Notes: generated by a model not told the origin, from the letters alone. 64,000 bases of DNA from Orobanche coerulescens (GCA_033398695.1 CM065805.1:76786762-76850761); one strand, 5' to 3'; positions 7,422 through 19,525 are shown, counted from the stretch's first letter. Program-made: numbers and translations.

Positions 7422-10301
7422 ATGCCGATGTTTTCCAGACGAGTTACGGTTTGCCTCCACAGAGGGATGTGGAATTCACGATTGAGTTGGAGCACGCACG
7501 TCCCGATATCGAAGGCACCGTACCGGATGGCCCCGACCGAAATGCAGGAATTAAAGAACCAACTTGAGGAGTTGTTCGAGAAGGGTTATATCCGACCGAG
7601 TGCGTCCCCGTGGGGAGCACCAGTGTTGTTTGTCAAGAAGAAGGATGGTTCATTCCGCTTATGTATTGATTATCGGGAGTTGAACAAGGTGACGATCAAG
7701 AATAAGTATCCCTTACCCCGTATTGATGATCTCTTAGATCAACTTCAGGGAGCTTCACTATTTTCCAAGATCGACTTAAGATCTGGATATTATCAGTTGC
7801 GGATTCGAGAGTCGGATATCGCGAGGACGGCGTTTCAAACACGCTATGGTCATTATGAGTTTGTGGTTATGCCGTTCGGATTGACTAATGCACCTGCGGT
7901 ATTCATGGAGTTAATGAATCGGGTCTTCATCGACTTTTTGGATCGGTTTGTTGTTGTCTTCATCGATGACATTTTGATTTATTCTCGTGACCGGGAGGAA
8001 CACGAGTTTCACCTTCATCAAGTGCTCGACGTGTTGAGACGAGAACAACTTTTTGGGAAGTTTTCCAAATGTGAGTTCTGGATGTCCGAAGTGACTTTTC
8101 TCGGACATGTAATTTCATCAGACGGAGTTCGTGTCGATCCTCAGAAGACGGAGGCTATTCGGGATTGGCTACCTCCGAAGAACGTTAAGGAAATCCGAAG
8201 TTTTCTCGGATTAGCGGGTTATTATCGGCGGTTTGTGGAAGGATTTTCTAGAATCGCTCAACCCTTAACGAACCTTTTGCGGAAGGATAAGAAATACACG
8301 TGGTCCGACGCGTGTCAACAGAGTTTTGAGGAACTCAAGAGCCGGTTAATGTCAGCACCTGTACTTTCCTTGCCGCAGGGAACAGAAGGATTTGTGGTCT
8401 ATAGTGATGCGTCCGGACAGGGTCTCGGATGTGTACTCATGCATAACGGGAAGGTTATCGCCTATGCTTCACGGCAATTGAGACCTTACGAGGTTAATTA
8501 TCCGACCCACAACCTGGAGCTAGCAGCCGTGGTGTTCGCTTTGAAAATTTGGCGTCATTATCTTTATGGCGTTACCTGTCAGATATTCACCGATCATAAG
8601 AGCTTAAAGTATATATTTACTCAGAAGGAGTTAAATATGCGTCAGAGACGGTGGTTGGAATTAATCAAAGATTATGATATCGAGATCCTCTACCACCCGG
8701 GCAAGGCGAACTTTGTCGCCGACGCCTTGAGTCGTAAGTCCGTTCAGGAGCAGATGCTTGCTCGATTAATAGTTCAAAAGGAAATTCAGCAGGAATTTCT
8801 GAGACCCGAGATTGAGGTCTGGTTACAGCGAGTACAAGGGCAACTTTGTACGTTGGAGATTTCATCGCCACTTGAGGAGGCTATCAGGGAGAATCAGGGT
8901 TCAGACCCATTTTTGTTACGCATTCGAGAGGATGTGACTCAGGGGAAAGCCCACGGATTTGTGGTCCACGAGGATGGACTTTTGCGTTTTAAGAATCGGT
9001 TGTGCGTACCGGCGAATGACGAGTTGAAAAACTCGATTTTGAGAGAAGCTCATGCTACACCTTATTCCGTTCACCCGGGGTCTAGCAAGATGTATAAAGA
9101 CTTGAAACAAAATTACTGGTGTAGTAATATGAAGCGAGAAGTCGCGGAATTTGTTTCGAGATGCTTAACCTGTCAGCAAGTCAAGATAGAACATCAGCGA
9201 CCGGCGGGTATGCTGAAACCTCTTCCTATTCCAGAATGGAAGTGGGAGGACATTTCTATGGATTTCATCACGAGTTTGCCGACGAGTCGTCGTGGCATGA
9301 ATACGATCTGGGTGATTGTGGACCGTTTAACTAAATCAGCTCATTTCCTTGAGATTAAGGAAACGTGGGGTCCCGAGAGACTTGCTCAACTGTTCATCAA
9401 AGAGATAGTCAGACTGCACGGTACTCCTAAAAGTATCGTTTCCGATCTTGACGGACGGTTTGTGTCCCATTTTTGGAAATCAGTTCATCATGCTATGGGA
9501 ACCCAGCTTAATCTCAGTACCGCTTTTCACCCTCAGTCCGACGGACAATCAGAGAGGACCATTCAGACATTAGAGGACATGTTGAGGGCATGCGTCCTCG
9601 ATTGGAAAGACGATTGGGAAGCCCAACTACCATTAATCGAGTTCACGTATAATAATAGTTGGCATGCTTCGATCAAGATGGCACCTTACGAGGCCTTGTA
9701 TGGTCGTCGTTGTCGATCTCCGTTGTGTTGGGACGACTTATCAGAATCAATCGGCACCGAGCCCGATATGCTTATAGCCGCCCGTGAGAAGGTAGCTTTG
9801 ATCAGGAGTCGTTTGTTGACAGCTCAAAATCGACAGAAATCATATGCAGATAACCGTCGTCGACCATTAGAGTTCGAGGCTGGTGACCATGTGTTGGTCA
9901 AGGTATCCCCGAGTCGTGGTATCTTCCGTTTTGGGAAGAGGGGAAAGTTGAGTCCGAGATTCATTGGACCGTTCGAGATTTTGGATCGAGTAGGCGAGTT
10001 AGCTTATCGATTGGCTTTACCTCCGGAGTTGAGCCGAATTCATAATGTGTTTCACGTATCTCAGTTGCGGAAGTATGTTGCCGACCCGAGTCACATACTT
10101 CAGTTCGACGAAATCGAGATCGCCGACGATCATTCCTATGAGGAGCGTCCTATACGAGTTTTAGAGCGGCGAATCAAACAGTTGAGGAATAAGACGATTC
10201 CTTTGGTTAAAATTCAGTGGTCTAGACACGGAGTCGAAGAGGCTACTTGGGAAACCGAGGATAGTATGTGGGAGAGTTATCCCGAGTTGTTTGACCCTTA
10301 G
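7422..10301 (+). CDS. Element 1 pol: reverse transcriptase, RNase H, integrase, chromodomain-like tail (longest clean frame in the window)
   Basis: A 959-codon frame. The first about 25 residues are off-frame sequence before a frameshift near 7490; genuine pol begins about [10 protein letters not shown]. Reverse transcriptase has D118 in K-I-D-L-R-S-G-Y and F-I-D-D at 180-183. RNase H has D329, E366, D391 and D434. The integrase zinc region has H544, H551, C581 and C584, and the core has D614, D675 and E711, a D-35-E spacing. S-D-L-D-G-R-F replaces the common S-D-R-D-G-R-F, in both copies. A chromodomain-like tail (about 907-955, V-K-I-Q-W..E-E-A-T-W-E) follows, which in this family targets integration to chromatin. 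All catalytic residues are present, but gag and protease upstream are broken, so it could act at most in trans. Plant Gypsy pol is normally fused to gag. Confidence 0.93.
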   Translation: MPMFSRRVTVCLHRGMWNSRLSWSTHVPISKAPYRMAPTEMQELKNQLEELFEKGYIRPSASPWGAPVLFVKKKDGSFRLCIDYRELNKVTIKNKYPLPRIDDLLDQLQGASLFSKIDLRSGYYQLRIRESDIARTAFQTRYGHYEFVVMPFGLTNAPAVFMELMNRVFIDFLDRFVVVFIDDILIYSRDREEHEFHLHQVLDVLRREQLFGKFSKCEFWMSEVTFLGHVISSDGVRVDPQKTEAIRDWLPPKNVKEIRSFLGLAGYYRRFVEGFSRIAQPLTNLLRKDKKYTWSDACQQSFEELKSRLMSAPVLSLPQGTEGFVVYSDASGQGLGCVLMHNGKVIAYASRQLRPYEVNYPTHNLELAAVVFALKIWRHYLYGVTCQIFTDHKSLKYIFTQKELNMRQRRWLELIKDYDIEILYHPGKANFVADALSRKSVQEQMLARLIVQKEIQQEFLRPEIEVWLQRVQGQLCTLEISSPLEEAIRENQGSDPFLLRIREDVTQGKAHGFVVHEDGLLRFKNRLCVPANDELKNSILREAHATPYSVHPGSSKMYKDLKQNYWCSNMKREVAEFVSRCLTCQQVKIEHQRPAGMLKPLPIPEWKWEDISMDFITSLPTSRRGMNTIWVIVDRLTKSAHFLEIKETWGPERLAQLFIKEIVRLHGTPKSIVSDLDGRFVSHFWKSVHHAMGTQLNLSTAFHPQSDGQSERTIQTLEDMLRACVLDWKDDWEAQLPLIEFTYNNSWHASIKMAPYEALYGRRCRSPLCWDDLSESIGTEPDMLIAAREKVALIRSRLLTAQNRQKSYADNRRRPLEFEAGDHVLVKVSPSRGIFRFGKRGKLSPRFIGPFEILDRVGELAYRLALPPELSRIHNVFHVSQLRKYVADPSHILQFDEIEIADDHSYEERPIRVLERRIKQLRNKTIPLVKIQWSRHGVEEATWETEDSMWESYPELFDP

Positions 10302-10321
10302 TTTCGGGGACGAAACTCTTT

Positions 10322-10335
10322 TAAGGGGGGGTGTA
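10322..10335 (+). other. Polypurine tract of the second unit
   Basis: TAAGGGGGGGTGTA directly precedes the LTR start at 10336, identical to the tract before 2664. Confidence 0.85.
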
Positions 10336-10564
10336 TGTAATACCCGGTTGTAATTCAGTAATTATCATTCAGTATTTATCATTCAGTAATTGATACTCAG
10401 TAATATCATTCATCATTGATCATTTGTCACTCATATTCAGTCATGGTATTCATCATTCAGAGTAATTGTATCGTGTATCAATCGTCATTCATCACTAATC
10501 TGATTGGAGTTTCGTGCCGTGTTTATCATCATTGTCATTTTCTTTGCGAGCTGTGCGTGAGGAG

Positions 10565-11117
10565 TAGCGCACGCTACATACTCCTTTTAGCGTACGCTAA
10601 TTGGGTATAGGTAGCGCACGCTACCACTCAGCTTTAGCGCACGCTAAGGTTACCACAGGCCGCATCCGTAAGGTACCGACGCAGTGAGCAGTAGCGCACG
10701 CCACGATTGGTAAGTAGCGCGCTAGTGGGTTGAAGTAGCGCACGCTAATATGAGGTGTAGCGCGCGCTAAGGACGGATCGAGTTGAGTCCAGGGCTACCG
10801 GATCGCATCGATTATTTCATAGCGCACGCTATGTGTTGTTGTTAGCGACGCAACCGATATATTAGCGCACGCTAAACAATGGTTGTAGCGCACGCTATCG
10901 TGGTCGAATCGAGGTCGAGGTTTTCTCGACTCCGATCTTTGGGCATCAATATTTCGTTAGCGCACGCTAATAATGGGTCTTAGCGCACGCTAGTAGTATG
11001 GCCGTAGCGCACGCTACAAGAAGGTACGTAGCGCGCGCTACCATGTTCGGACAGTGAGTACTGGACTACCCAAATTACTCGTTAGCGCACGCTACGCACA
11101 AGGGCTAGCGCACGCTA
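10565..11117 (+). promoter_or_regulatory. Palindrome array in LTR, copy 3
   Basis: It has the same order and spacing as 2893-3448, ending with the pair before the TATA box. One unit is changed (TAGCGCACGCCA near 10692). The spacers between tetrads differ from the middle LTR much more than the palindromes do. Confidence 0.85.
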
Positions 11118-11129
11118 ACCTGGACTGAC

Positions 11130-11136
11130 TATAAAT
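11130..11136 (+). promoter_or_regulatory. TATA box of the last LTR
   Basis: TATAAAT lies 24 bp after the start of the last palindrome (11106), as in the middle LTR. Confidence 0.65.
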
Positions 11137-12735
11137 TAGACAGTTTAGTCAGAGTTCGTCATTATTCATCTCATTTCATTCCTTCGGTAGGTTTGGGCGA
11201 TTTCGAGCGATTCGGAGAGGATTCTTCGAGGAATAATCATTAATCATCATCTTCAAGCTCATCTTTCGGATTAATCATCATTTCATCATCTTCATCGCAT
11301 CGAATCAAAGGTATTAATCTCTTGGATCTAGAATTTCGGATTTTTGGGTTTTCCTTCCGATTTCTTCGTGTAAGCTTGGATTATCATTGGAATATGTTAG
11401 TTATGGATTATCTAACTTGGATAAATATATTCCTACGGATTTAATGGTTATTTTCGGAATTATTCCAAGAACCCTTGGGGTTGACTTCGGTTATTTTGGG
11501 GATTTCCGATTGTCGTTATTATAAACTTGAATTGTGGATTTCTATGAGATTATTGATGTCATTGATAATGTTTTGCTGGTTTGAATCAATCATTTTGGAG
11601 TTGGTTCGATAATTTGGGTTTGGTTTTAACCAACGGGTATCTCAACGTTTTCGTTAGAGTACATCTACAAGTTCGGATATTGTTGTATCGACGTTTGGGT
11701 CGGTTATGATCGTATTTGAGTCGTGTATTGATCGGTTGTTGGTAACTATTGATGTTCAAGGTTGTTCGAGCGACCGACTTTTCATTTAGGACGTTGTTCG
11801 TGGAAGGACATTCTTCATCGGTATTGTGTAAGTTAATTCTTACTCGGTTAAAAGGATATTCATTCCTTTTGTTGTTGTTCATTCATAATCATAATTCATT
11901 CATAAGGTACTAACCGTTTCAAAACTTGTCATTGTCAATTAATCACCTCAGTCATAAGGAACGACGGTTCCGATCATTTCATTGAGCTATCATTCATTTC
12001 ACCATCATTTAATCTTGGTGAGTCATTATTCATTTTCGTGTCACTTTTGTCATATTGTGGCATTCCGGGTCATACTGGCGTGCCGGTTGGTATGTGTAGG
12101 ATTTTCATGTCGGGCAACATTATAGTCGTGTGTTGGTTGGTGGCCTCACATTGGACTGTGCACACGAGTTGATGGCTTCGTGAGACTGATTAGGTACAAG
12201 ACCACACGTGTATTCGATCGATACTCGTTGGTGGCTTGTGCACGGACACATTTCCATCCCGGATGTAGTGTGGCGCCATTCCTTTGAGCCGTATTGATAG
12301 TTGATTCATATAGCATGTTTGATTGCGTATGTTTCAACAGGATAATTCATAACTTCAGATATATCATGATTGTGTATTTTCAACCCTTGGGGATTGTTGT
12401 TCTGTGTAACTGACCCCGTTGGGGAATGCTGTTTTTCAGGTCATGGTAAGGCTAAGGCACGGGGAGAGCACGGTGACGGCGAGGAGTCCCAGTGATACTA
12501 GTAGGGGGACCCCAGTCTTTTCAGTCATTTATGATTCCTTTATTTATTCCGCTGCAGACATTCCGTTTGAATATTCATTCCACTCATTGTTGTATATTTT
12601 ATCTCCATATAAAATATACTTGTATTCAGTATCATCCTGGGTGTGTTGTATAAAACTCTTCATCGGAGTAATTGATGTTGTAATGTGGTTCGGTACTACA
12701 TTTACCTGTGTAATTCATTCCTTTTCATTCGCCTG

Positions 12736-12758
12736 GTGGGTCCCAGTCGGGGGTCCAC
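12736..12758 (+). other. Conserved hairpin near the 3' end of the last LTR
   Basis: Same sequence as 5062-5084, 35 nt from the LTR end; the base after it changes from A to G (CCACGGCACTG against CCACAGCACTG). Confidence 0.65.
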
Positions 12759-12793
12759 GGCACTGTAATATCCGCCTAGTTTGGGGTGTTACA

Positions 12794-12798
12794 CTCCC
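12794..12798. repeat. Target-site duplication, right copy (CTCCC)
   Basis: Matches 329-333. The five bases belong to element A's polypurine tract. Confidence 0.9.
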
Positions 12799-12803
12799 CC
12801 CTT
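12794..12803 (-). other. Element A polypurine tract, split from its LTR by element 1
   Basis: On the minus strand this reads AAGGGGGGAG. Together with TACTCCC left at 327-333 it restores AAGGGGGGAGTA followed by the LTR start TGTAATATCC, as expected at a Gypsy 3' LTR boundary. Confidence 0.85.
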
Positions 12804-12825
12804 AAAAGGGGTTTCGTCCTCGAAA

Positions 12826-13737
12826 CTAAGGGGTAAACAATTCGGGATACCTCTCTTGAATGCTGCTCTCCATCTCCCAGGTGGCCTCCTCGACCTCGTG
12901 TCGTGACCACTGAACCTTCAGTAGGGGAATCGTCTTATTCCGTAATTGTTTGATCCTTCTCTCAAGTATCCGTACGGGGCGCTCCTCATACGAATGATCC
13001 TCCGCTAAATCGATCTCATCGAACTGAAGTACATGACTCGGATCAGCAACGTATTTCCTTAGCTGGGAGACATGGAATACGTTATGGATCCGGCTCAGGG
13101 CTGGTGGTAAAGCCAGGCGATAAGCCAAATCGCCTACTCGTTCCATAACCTCAAACGGCCCGATATACCTCGGACTCAGCTTGCCTCGCTTCCCAAAACG
13201 AAAAACTCCTCAGGTAGGAGACACCTTCATTAACACATGGTCACCAACCTCGAACTCAAGCGGTCGTCGACGGTGGTCAGCATAAGACTTCTGTCGACTT
13301 TGAGCCATTAACAACCGGCTCCTAATCAAGGTTATCTTCTCACGGGCTGCTAATAACATATCGGGTTCCGTTCCCATAGATTCTGACAGTTCGTCCCAAC
13401 ACAAAGGGGACCTACAGCGACGGCCATACAATGCCTCATACGGTGCCATCTGAATCGAAGCGTGCCAACTGTTATTATAAGTGAATTCCACCAAAGGCAG
13501 CTGGGCTTCCCAATTGTCCTTCCAATAAAGAGCACATGCTCTCAACATATCCTCTAGAGTGTGGATGGTTCTCTCAGACTGACCATCGGTCTGTGGATGA
13601 AAAGCCATACCGAAATTCAACTGTGTGCCCATCGTACGATGAACTGCCTTCCAGAAGTGCGACACAAATCGCCCGTCACGGTCTGATACGATACTCTTGG
13701 GGGTACCATGCAATCTCACGATTTCCTTAATAAACAG
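12826..13737 (-). pseudogene. Element A integrase core, C-terminal part and chromodomain-like tail
   Basis: The frame runs from about 13737 to the stop after P-E-L-F-T-P at 12826. The second integrase Asp is in S-D-R-D-G-R-F and the catalytic Glu in [12 protein letters not shown] at 13210-13212 replaces an Arg codon after K-V-S-P-T (CGA to TGA). The tail (L-L-K-V-Q-W..E-E-A-T-W-E) resembles that of element 1. The upstream part of the same protein lies at 13738-14688 behind a TAG. Confidence 0.9.
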
Positions 13738-14688
13738 CTAGGCCAATCTCTCGGGACCCCACGTGTCCTTAATCTCTAAGAAGTGGGCTGATTTGGTCAG
13801 ATGGTCCACAATCACCCAAATCGTATTCATTCCTCTACGACTCGTCGGAAAGCTAGTGATAAAATCCATAGATATATCCTCCCATTTCCACTCGGGAATC
13901 GGAAGTGGTTTCAGCATTCCTGCGGGTCGCTGGTGCTCAATCTTGACTTGCTGGCAGGTAAAACATCTCGAAATGAATTCGGATACCTCACGTTTCATAT
14001 TTCCCCACCAATAATTCTGCTTCAAATCCTTATACATCTTGCTAGAGCCCGGGTGAATAGAGTACGGGGTAGCATGGGCTTCTCTCATGATAGAGTTCCT
14101 GAATTCTTCGTCAGCGGGTACACAAATTCGATTTCTAAAGTGTATCAATCCATCCTCGTGGATCACGAATCCAGGGGCTTTCCCTTGGGTTACCTCATCC
14201 CGAACTCGAGATAAGATTGGGTCCATAATTTGCTTCGATTTGATCATATCATCAAGAGACGAAGAAATCTCAAGGGTGCAAAGTTGTCCTTGAACATGCT
14301 GTAACCAAACTTCAATTTCTGGCCTCATAAGGTCCAACTGCAACTCTCTCTGTGCTGTCAAATGGCTCAGCATCTGCTCCTGCACTGTCTTTCGGCTCAA
14401 AGAGTCGGCAACCACATTTGCTTTACCCGGATGATAAAGGATCTCGAGATTATAGTCCTTGATTAATTCTAGCCATCTTCTCTGTCTCATGTTCAACTCC
14501 TTCTGAGTGAAAATGTACTTTAGGCTCTTGTGGTCTGTAAAGATCTGGCAGGTAACTCCATAAAGATAGTGACGCCAGATTTTCAAAGCAAACACCATGG
14601 CTGCTAACTCCAAGTCATGGGTCGGATAGTTAACTTCATAGGGTCGCAATTGTCTCGATGCATAGGCAATCACTTTCCCTTCCTGCAT
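13738..14688 (-). pseudogene. Element A RNase H and integrase N-terminal part
   Basis: One open stretch from [11 protein letters not shown] (14688) through RNase H (L-E-L-A-A, F-T-D-H-K-S-L, V-A-D-S-L-S-R), the zinc region (H..H..C-F-T-C) and the first integrase Asp (S-M-D-F-I-T). It ends at TAG 13738-13740, a CAG or CAA codon in the relatives. No other defect is visible here. Confidence 0.9.
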
Positions 14689-14978
14689 TAGTACACATCC
14701 TGCACTGTCTCGACGTCACTATACACCACAAATCCTTCCGTTCCTTTTGGTAAGACCAAAACAGGTGCCGAAATCAATCGACTCTTGAGCTCATCAAAAC
14801 TTTGCTGACATGCTTCTGACCATAAATACTTCTTGTCCTTTCGCAGTAAGTTAGTAATTGGTTGTGCAATTTTAGAAAATCCTTTTACGAACCGTCGGTA
14901 ATAACCTGCTAGGCCGAGGAAACTACGAACTTCCTTCACGTTCTTTGGTGGTATCCAATCTCGAATGGCTTCCGTCTT
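14688..14978 (-). pseudogene. Element A end of reverse transcriptase and start of RNase H, ending in a frameshift
   Basis: [16 protein letters not shown] continues from the RT segment after a TAA at 14979-14981. It runs to V-V-Y-S-D, the first RNase H Asp. At about 14692-14712 the sequence GTCGAGACAGTGCAGG replaces the expected glycine-rich coding stretch and shifts the frame, so the next segment is out of frame. Confidence 0.88.
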
Positions 14979-15572
14979 TTATGGGTCCACTCTCACCCCT
15001 TCGGCTGATATCACATGCCCGAGAAAGACAACCTCAGGCATCCAGAATTTACACTTAGAAAATTTCCCATAAAGCTGTTCCCGCCTCAATGTATCGAGAA
15101 CCTCGTGGAGGTGACACTCGTGCTCTTCGTGGTCACGAGAGTAAATAAGAATGTAGTCAATAAAAACGACTACAAAGCGATCCAGATAGTTAATAAAAAC
15201 TCGATTCATCAACTCCATGAATACCGCTGGCGCATTAGTCAGTCCAAATGGCATCACCACAAACTCATAATGCCCATAGCGAGTACGGAATGCTGTCTTC
15301 GAAATGTCAGACTCTCGAATCCTCAACTGATGATAACCAGATCTCAAGTCGATCTTAGAAAACACGGAAGCTCCTTGAAGTTGGTCCATTAAATCATCAA
15401 TACGAGGCAAAGGATACTTGTTTTTGATGGTTACCCTATTCAGCTCACGGTAATCAATACATAAGCGCAGAGATCCATCTTTCTTCCGTACAAATAACAC
15501 TGGTGCTCCCCAAGGGGACGCACTAGGTCGAATATAGCCCTCGTCAGTCAACTCCTCAAGCTGGTTCTTCAA
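14979..15572 (-). pseudogene. Element A reverse transcriptase core with altered active site
   Basis: It matches element 1 RT closely: [17 protein letters not shown], then the catalytic box. The box reads F-I-D-Y instead of F-I-D-D, the codon at 15153-15155 being TAC where GAC is expected. The second catalytic Asp is lost, so the enzyme would be inactive even without the stops at both ends (TAA at 15573-15575 and at 14979-14981). Confidence 0.92.
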
Positions 15573-17509
15573 TTATTGCATCTCAGTCGGAGCCATACGA
15601 TACGGTGCTTTTGAAAGCGGGGATGTCCCTGGTTCTAACTCAATAATAAACTCCACGTCACGATGAGGAGGTAAGCCTGGCAACTCGTCTGGAAATACAT
15701 CTGGGTAGTCTCGGACTACCGGAATGTCGGCCAATTCAACTGGTTGATCTGCTCTTTTGGCCATGTAGCACCAATAACCAATACACCCTTGATTAAGCAG
15801 TTTCACTACATTCATAGCGCTGATGACTCTCCCAGAACGAATAGGATTATCCCCTCGAAAGATACACTCGAAACCATCATCAGAAGTGACGGTTACCATC
15901 CGCTTGCGGACACTGAGTATTGCATCATGACGATCCATCCAATCAATACCAAAGATTATATCATCCTTAGGTAAATCGACTACAATCAGATTTGACAACC
16001 ACTCACGATCGTTCAAACAAATCGGACAGTCCTGGACTTCACGATTTCCAATAATTCTTCTACCATCATGTAGACCAATCACGTAGGGCTCACAATTGAT
16101 AACATGTTTTAGAGGCAAACGACGTAAACAAGAAGAAGATATAAAGGAGTGTGAAGCACCGGTATCAAAAAGAACACACACAGGCTGAGAGTGGATCTCG
16201 AGTATACCTGAAATCATGCTGGCCTCGGGATCGTCAGCTTTCCTCATCACATAAATCCTGGGTTTCGCGGTTCCGGCACTAGGTGTGCCACTTTGATTCC
16301 CACGGCCCATTCCCCTATTCGCCCCGGTGGTCTGATAGGAAGCGGACGGAGGCGTCCGGTTCTGGACAGAGGACTGAACTGGAGCATGAGATGTTACTGG
16401 TTCATGTCCGGGCCCACTCCTGCAAAAACGAGCACGGTAACCATTCTTACCACAAGTATGGCATGTGATGGAAGGCTTTGGGCATTTGAAGTTGATATGC
16501 CCCTGGACCCCACAGTTATGACACACTACGGATGAGGGAACCGTTCGAGAGTGCGATCCGGCGGGCTTCGATGCCATGGGTGGTCGATCAGAAGGGTTTG
16601 GCAATGACTGGGGCTTCTTGAATGTCCCCCGATTACTCTCGATGGTTCTGCCCCCGGATCTTTTGTTGTTGGACTGTGGTTGTTTCTTGGAAATATCCTT
16701 CGCGGTGAGTTCGTACTCCAGAGCTTTCTCGATGAACTCTGGTAAGGTAGTACAGTGGTGATTTAATAGCTGCATTCTCATTCGGGGTTTAAGCCTCTTG
16801 AGAAAGTATTTGATCTTATCAGCCTCTGTTCGGATAATTGTCGTGGCGAAAGGAAGGAGTGCCTGGAATTTCTCAGCAACAGATAATACATCATCGTCTT
16901 CAGACGGGTCGGGGTTCAGTAGTTCCGATAGTTTGGCCTCCCGGAGTGGCCCTGGATAGTAACGGTCTAACATGAGGTTTTTAAATTCCTCCCAAGTGTA
17001 AACACCATCAGCTGGCCTTACTGAGAGCCACCAAGTGTGAGCGCCTTTGCTAAGATAATACGCAGCTACCGAGACGCGGTTCTCTTCCGGGCAGTCCACC
17101 ATCTGGAAAAGTTTTTCAAAATGCTCGATCCAATGCACAATGTCAGCAGGCTCAGAGGAGCCTTCAAAGGTCGGTGGTCGCTGGTGAGAGATGTCGCTGA
17201 TAATCCGACTCACGGGTCCGCCAATCACAGGAGGAGGATGAGGCCCCTGTTGCTGGCCAGTAGCGGCCCTTTGCATAGCTTCCATTAGTTGACCCATCTG
17301 GGTCATCTGCGTCATCATGCCCTGCATCACGATGTAAGGATCGACACGCGCATCCCCGCGCCCACTGTGGTGCAATTGTTCCCTAGAAGGTGAACCACTG
17401 TCTGCGGAACTCTGATCCGCATTCGCGCGTCTGTTGGCTCGAGGTATCGGGATTCGGCCCCTTCCGCGACCTCGTCCCCCCTGCCACGACCTCTCATGTT
17501 TCTTTCCAT
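15573..17509 (-). pseudogene. Element A gag and protease
   Basis: Start ATG at 17509 (M-E-R-N-M-R-G-R-G-R), then a one-base shift in a G run near 17478. The main frame then covers M-Q-G-M-M-T-Q-M-T-Q-M, the Gag core (R-P-P-T-F-E-G..H-W-I-E-H-F-E-K-L-F) and two zinc knuckles near 16430-16540. The first knuckle is a normal C-x2-C-x4-H-x4-C; in the second the His is Tyr (C-H-T-C-G-K-N-G-Y). Protease D-T-G-A-S-H-S-F-I-S is near 16140-16180. The segment closes at TAA 15573-15575 within M-A-P-T-E-M-Q, where element 1 has Glu. This is the best-preserved gag of the Gypsy group here. Confidence 0.92.
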
Positions 17510-17918
17510 ACTGAAAGAATCAATCATAATGATAACCATAAGTACAATTCAAGATACAAAAAAAATTCATGCTAAGTTAATAGCAACAAGGAATCACATG
17601 CTCAAGGAAACGGTTATTGATACCACGAATGTCGCACCGAGTATTATATCGGCGTCAAGTCAAACAATTTCAATCATATAATCAATTCAGCATTTACCTC
17701 GGATTATCAATCAGATAAATCTTGTCACAATTCTTCAAAATAACATGATCAACAAGGAGACCCATACTGATATCAATATCATGCCAGTAATTAAATCATG
17801 GCTCATAAAGTACATACCGTATTTGGCTCGTAGGGTCAGGCGCTTGCACAGGTCACACGTGATACGGATGTCTCTTGATACTAGTTCATTTCACAATGAC
17901 TCATAAAAAGGAAACAAC
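17510..17918 (-). other. Element A untranslated leader
   Basis: AT-rich, no gene seen. It contains, on the minus strand, TCACGTGTGACCTGTG (17847-17862), identical to the block in element 1's leader, about 70 bp from the primer site. Confidence 0.7.
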
Positions 17919-17930
17919 TCTCTGATACCA
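17919..17930 (-). other. Element A primer-binding site
   Basis: The minus strand reads TGGTATCAGAGA, 5 nt from the LTR end at 17936; the first 11 bases match the initiator tRNA-Met type. It sets A's minus orientation. Confidence 0.9.
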
Positions 17931-17968
17931 TCTTCTGTAACACCCCAAAAGGAGGCTATTACAGTGCC

Positions 17969-17991
17969 GTGGATCCCACACTGGGACCCAC
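17969..17991 (-). other. Conserved hairpin near the element A LTR end
   Basis: On the minus strand GTGGGTCCC and GGGATCCAC pair around AGTGT. Relative to element 1, a T-G wobble has become a T-A pair. Confidence 0.65.
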
Positions 17992-19525
17992 CAGGCGATA
18001 ACCAAAACAGATTAAATAAATATTATTTGTGATACCGAATCACGATGAATAGTCATTACTCCGATTAGGAGTTTATCAAAAATATGGCCAACGGCCTTAT
18101 AATACACAGGATCCGAAAAAAAACAAGTATAAACCATATGGAGATGGAAAATACTTTAAATGTCAATACAACCAGATAGTAATTTAAATGAAGCAGAAAA
18201 TAAAATAAATAACACGGTTTAACATAACCGGACAACAAATGATGTGGGGCCCCCGAACTAGTATCCTTCAAACCCTTCGCCGTCAACATGCTCTTCCCAT
18301 GCCTTGCCTTTGCCTCGACCTAAAATACAATACAAGTATTTCGCCCAGAACACAGGGTCAGATATACATGATAATTAATTCTTCCGACAATATACAATTC
18401 ACATATATATAGATCTCAAGGAAGTCATTCCGACTATTAATCATACCCCTCGGGCGTATGAAACAATCAGTCACAAACTGTCGAACACATCCAATACTAT
18501 GGACAATTAATAATATGGCTCAAGATGGACATCACAGTACGCCCGATCCAGAAATGTGTCCGTGTACATGTCCGCCCTGTATACGGAATCCAGAATATAC
18601 GTGGGACAATGTACCTAATTAGCCTCACGAAACTACGTCCCGTGTGCACAGTCTAATGCGGAATAATATCCACGCATGACTATATATGTGCCTGGCTAAA
18701 AATCCTACACAATGACCAATCGGAATGCAGATATGATTTCGGATATGTCACGATACAACATGACAACGAATTCAATAAATCACATATCCGATTAAGGATC
18801 AAGAAAAACTCACCGAAGTGAAAATAAGACCAACGAGATCAACGATTCAAAGCGACGTACTTGGGAATGTAACCCCATGAAGAAAACGGAATAACGTCAA
18901 GGACAATGTCAAATTACGACAAACATTACATGAACAATTCATACATATGAAATATATAACCATCACAAGAATCTAATCATCATTATAACCAAGCAAGATA
19001 ACTTGCCTCAATACGGAGACGAGAATAGTCCTCTTCTTGTCAGAACGAACGAACGGTCCTCGACTAATATTGTGTACTCGAACAATAAACCTTGAATGAA
19101 GTATATTTTGCTCATTAATACATTTATATGATCATCTACACCGAATTTTCACGAGATAACATCTTAATTCCCGATTGAGTAGTGCAACTATTGAAGTGTT
19201 ACTTCAAGAACCTTATTCATACCATTCAATTTTTACAATTGATTACAAGATGATACCAAATGTTTGTTGGATTAAGAATCATTCCATAATATATTAAACA
19301 ATAATCTCCTATCCTTTAATCTTATCAAGAACATCTCAAATGATTAAAAGTAAAATCTGCACTACATACAATTACTTATGTTGAGTTAATTAGTTGTAAA
19401 TCCATATCATGCTTATGAAGACTATCTCAAGTTTAGCACCACCCTTATACTCTTCCAACTGACTTGGGGATTCAAACATCATACCTCTGAATCCACTTAG
19501 CCTAGGTTCAAGAAGATCATTTCAT

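Larger units (their letters stand above)
334..12793 (+). mobile_element. Element 1: tandem Ty3/Gypsy complex, LTR-int-LTR-int-LTR
   Basis: Three LTRs of one family (334-1033 truncated, 2664-5119, 10336-12793) alternate with two internal regions (1034-2663 truncated, 5120-10335), all on the plus strand. The second unit has a standard layout: LTR of 2456 bp, primer-binding site, leader, gag-pol, polypurine tract, LTR of 2458 bp. The first unit has lost the right part of its LTR, its leader, gag, protease and most of the reverse transcriptase. A single CTCCC duplication flanks the complex, so it behaves as one locus. The arrangement fits unequal recombination between LTRs of allelic or sister copies followed by a deletion. 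The domain order and chromodomain-like tail suggest the Tekay/Del clade. Confidence 0.92.
10336..12793 (+). repeat. Element 1, last (3') LTR (complete, 2458 bp)
   Basis: It starts TGTAATACCCGG and ends GGGGTGTTACA, followed by the right CTCCC duplication. It is near-identical to 2664-5119 except in short patches at 10650-10690, 10790-10820, 10905-10945 and 12400-12445, where sites containing CAG or CTG differ. It contains no credible genes. Confidence 0.93.

Noticed and set aside
7911..8108. Minus-strand frames inside element 1 pol (and 8665-8871, 8916-9110)
   Set aside because: Shadows of the conserved RT and integrase frame on the other strand.
13763..14293. Plus-strand frames inside element A pol
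   Set aside because: Antisense to well-conserved RNase H and integrase; no own motifs.
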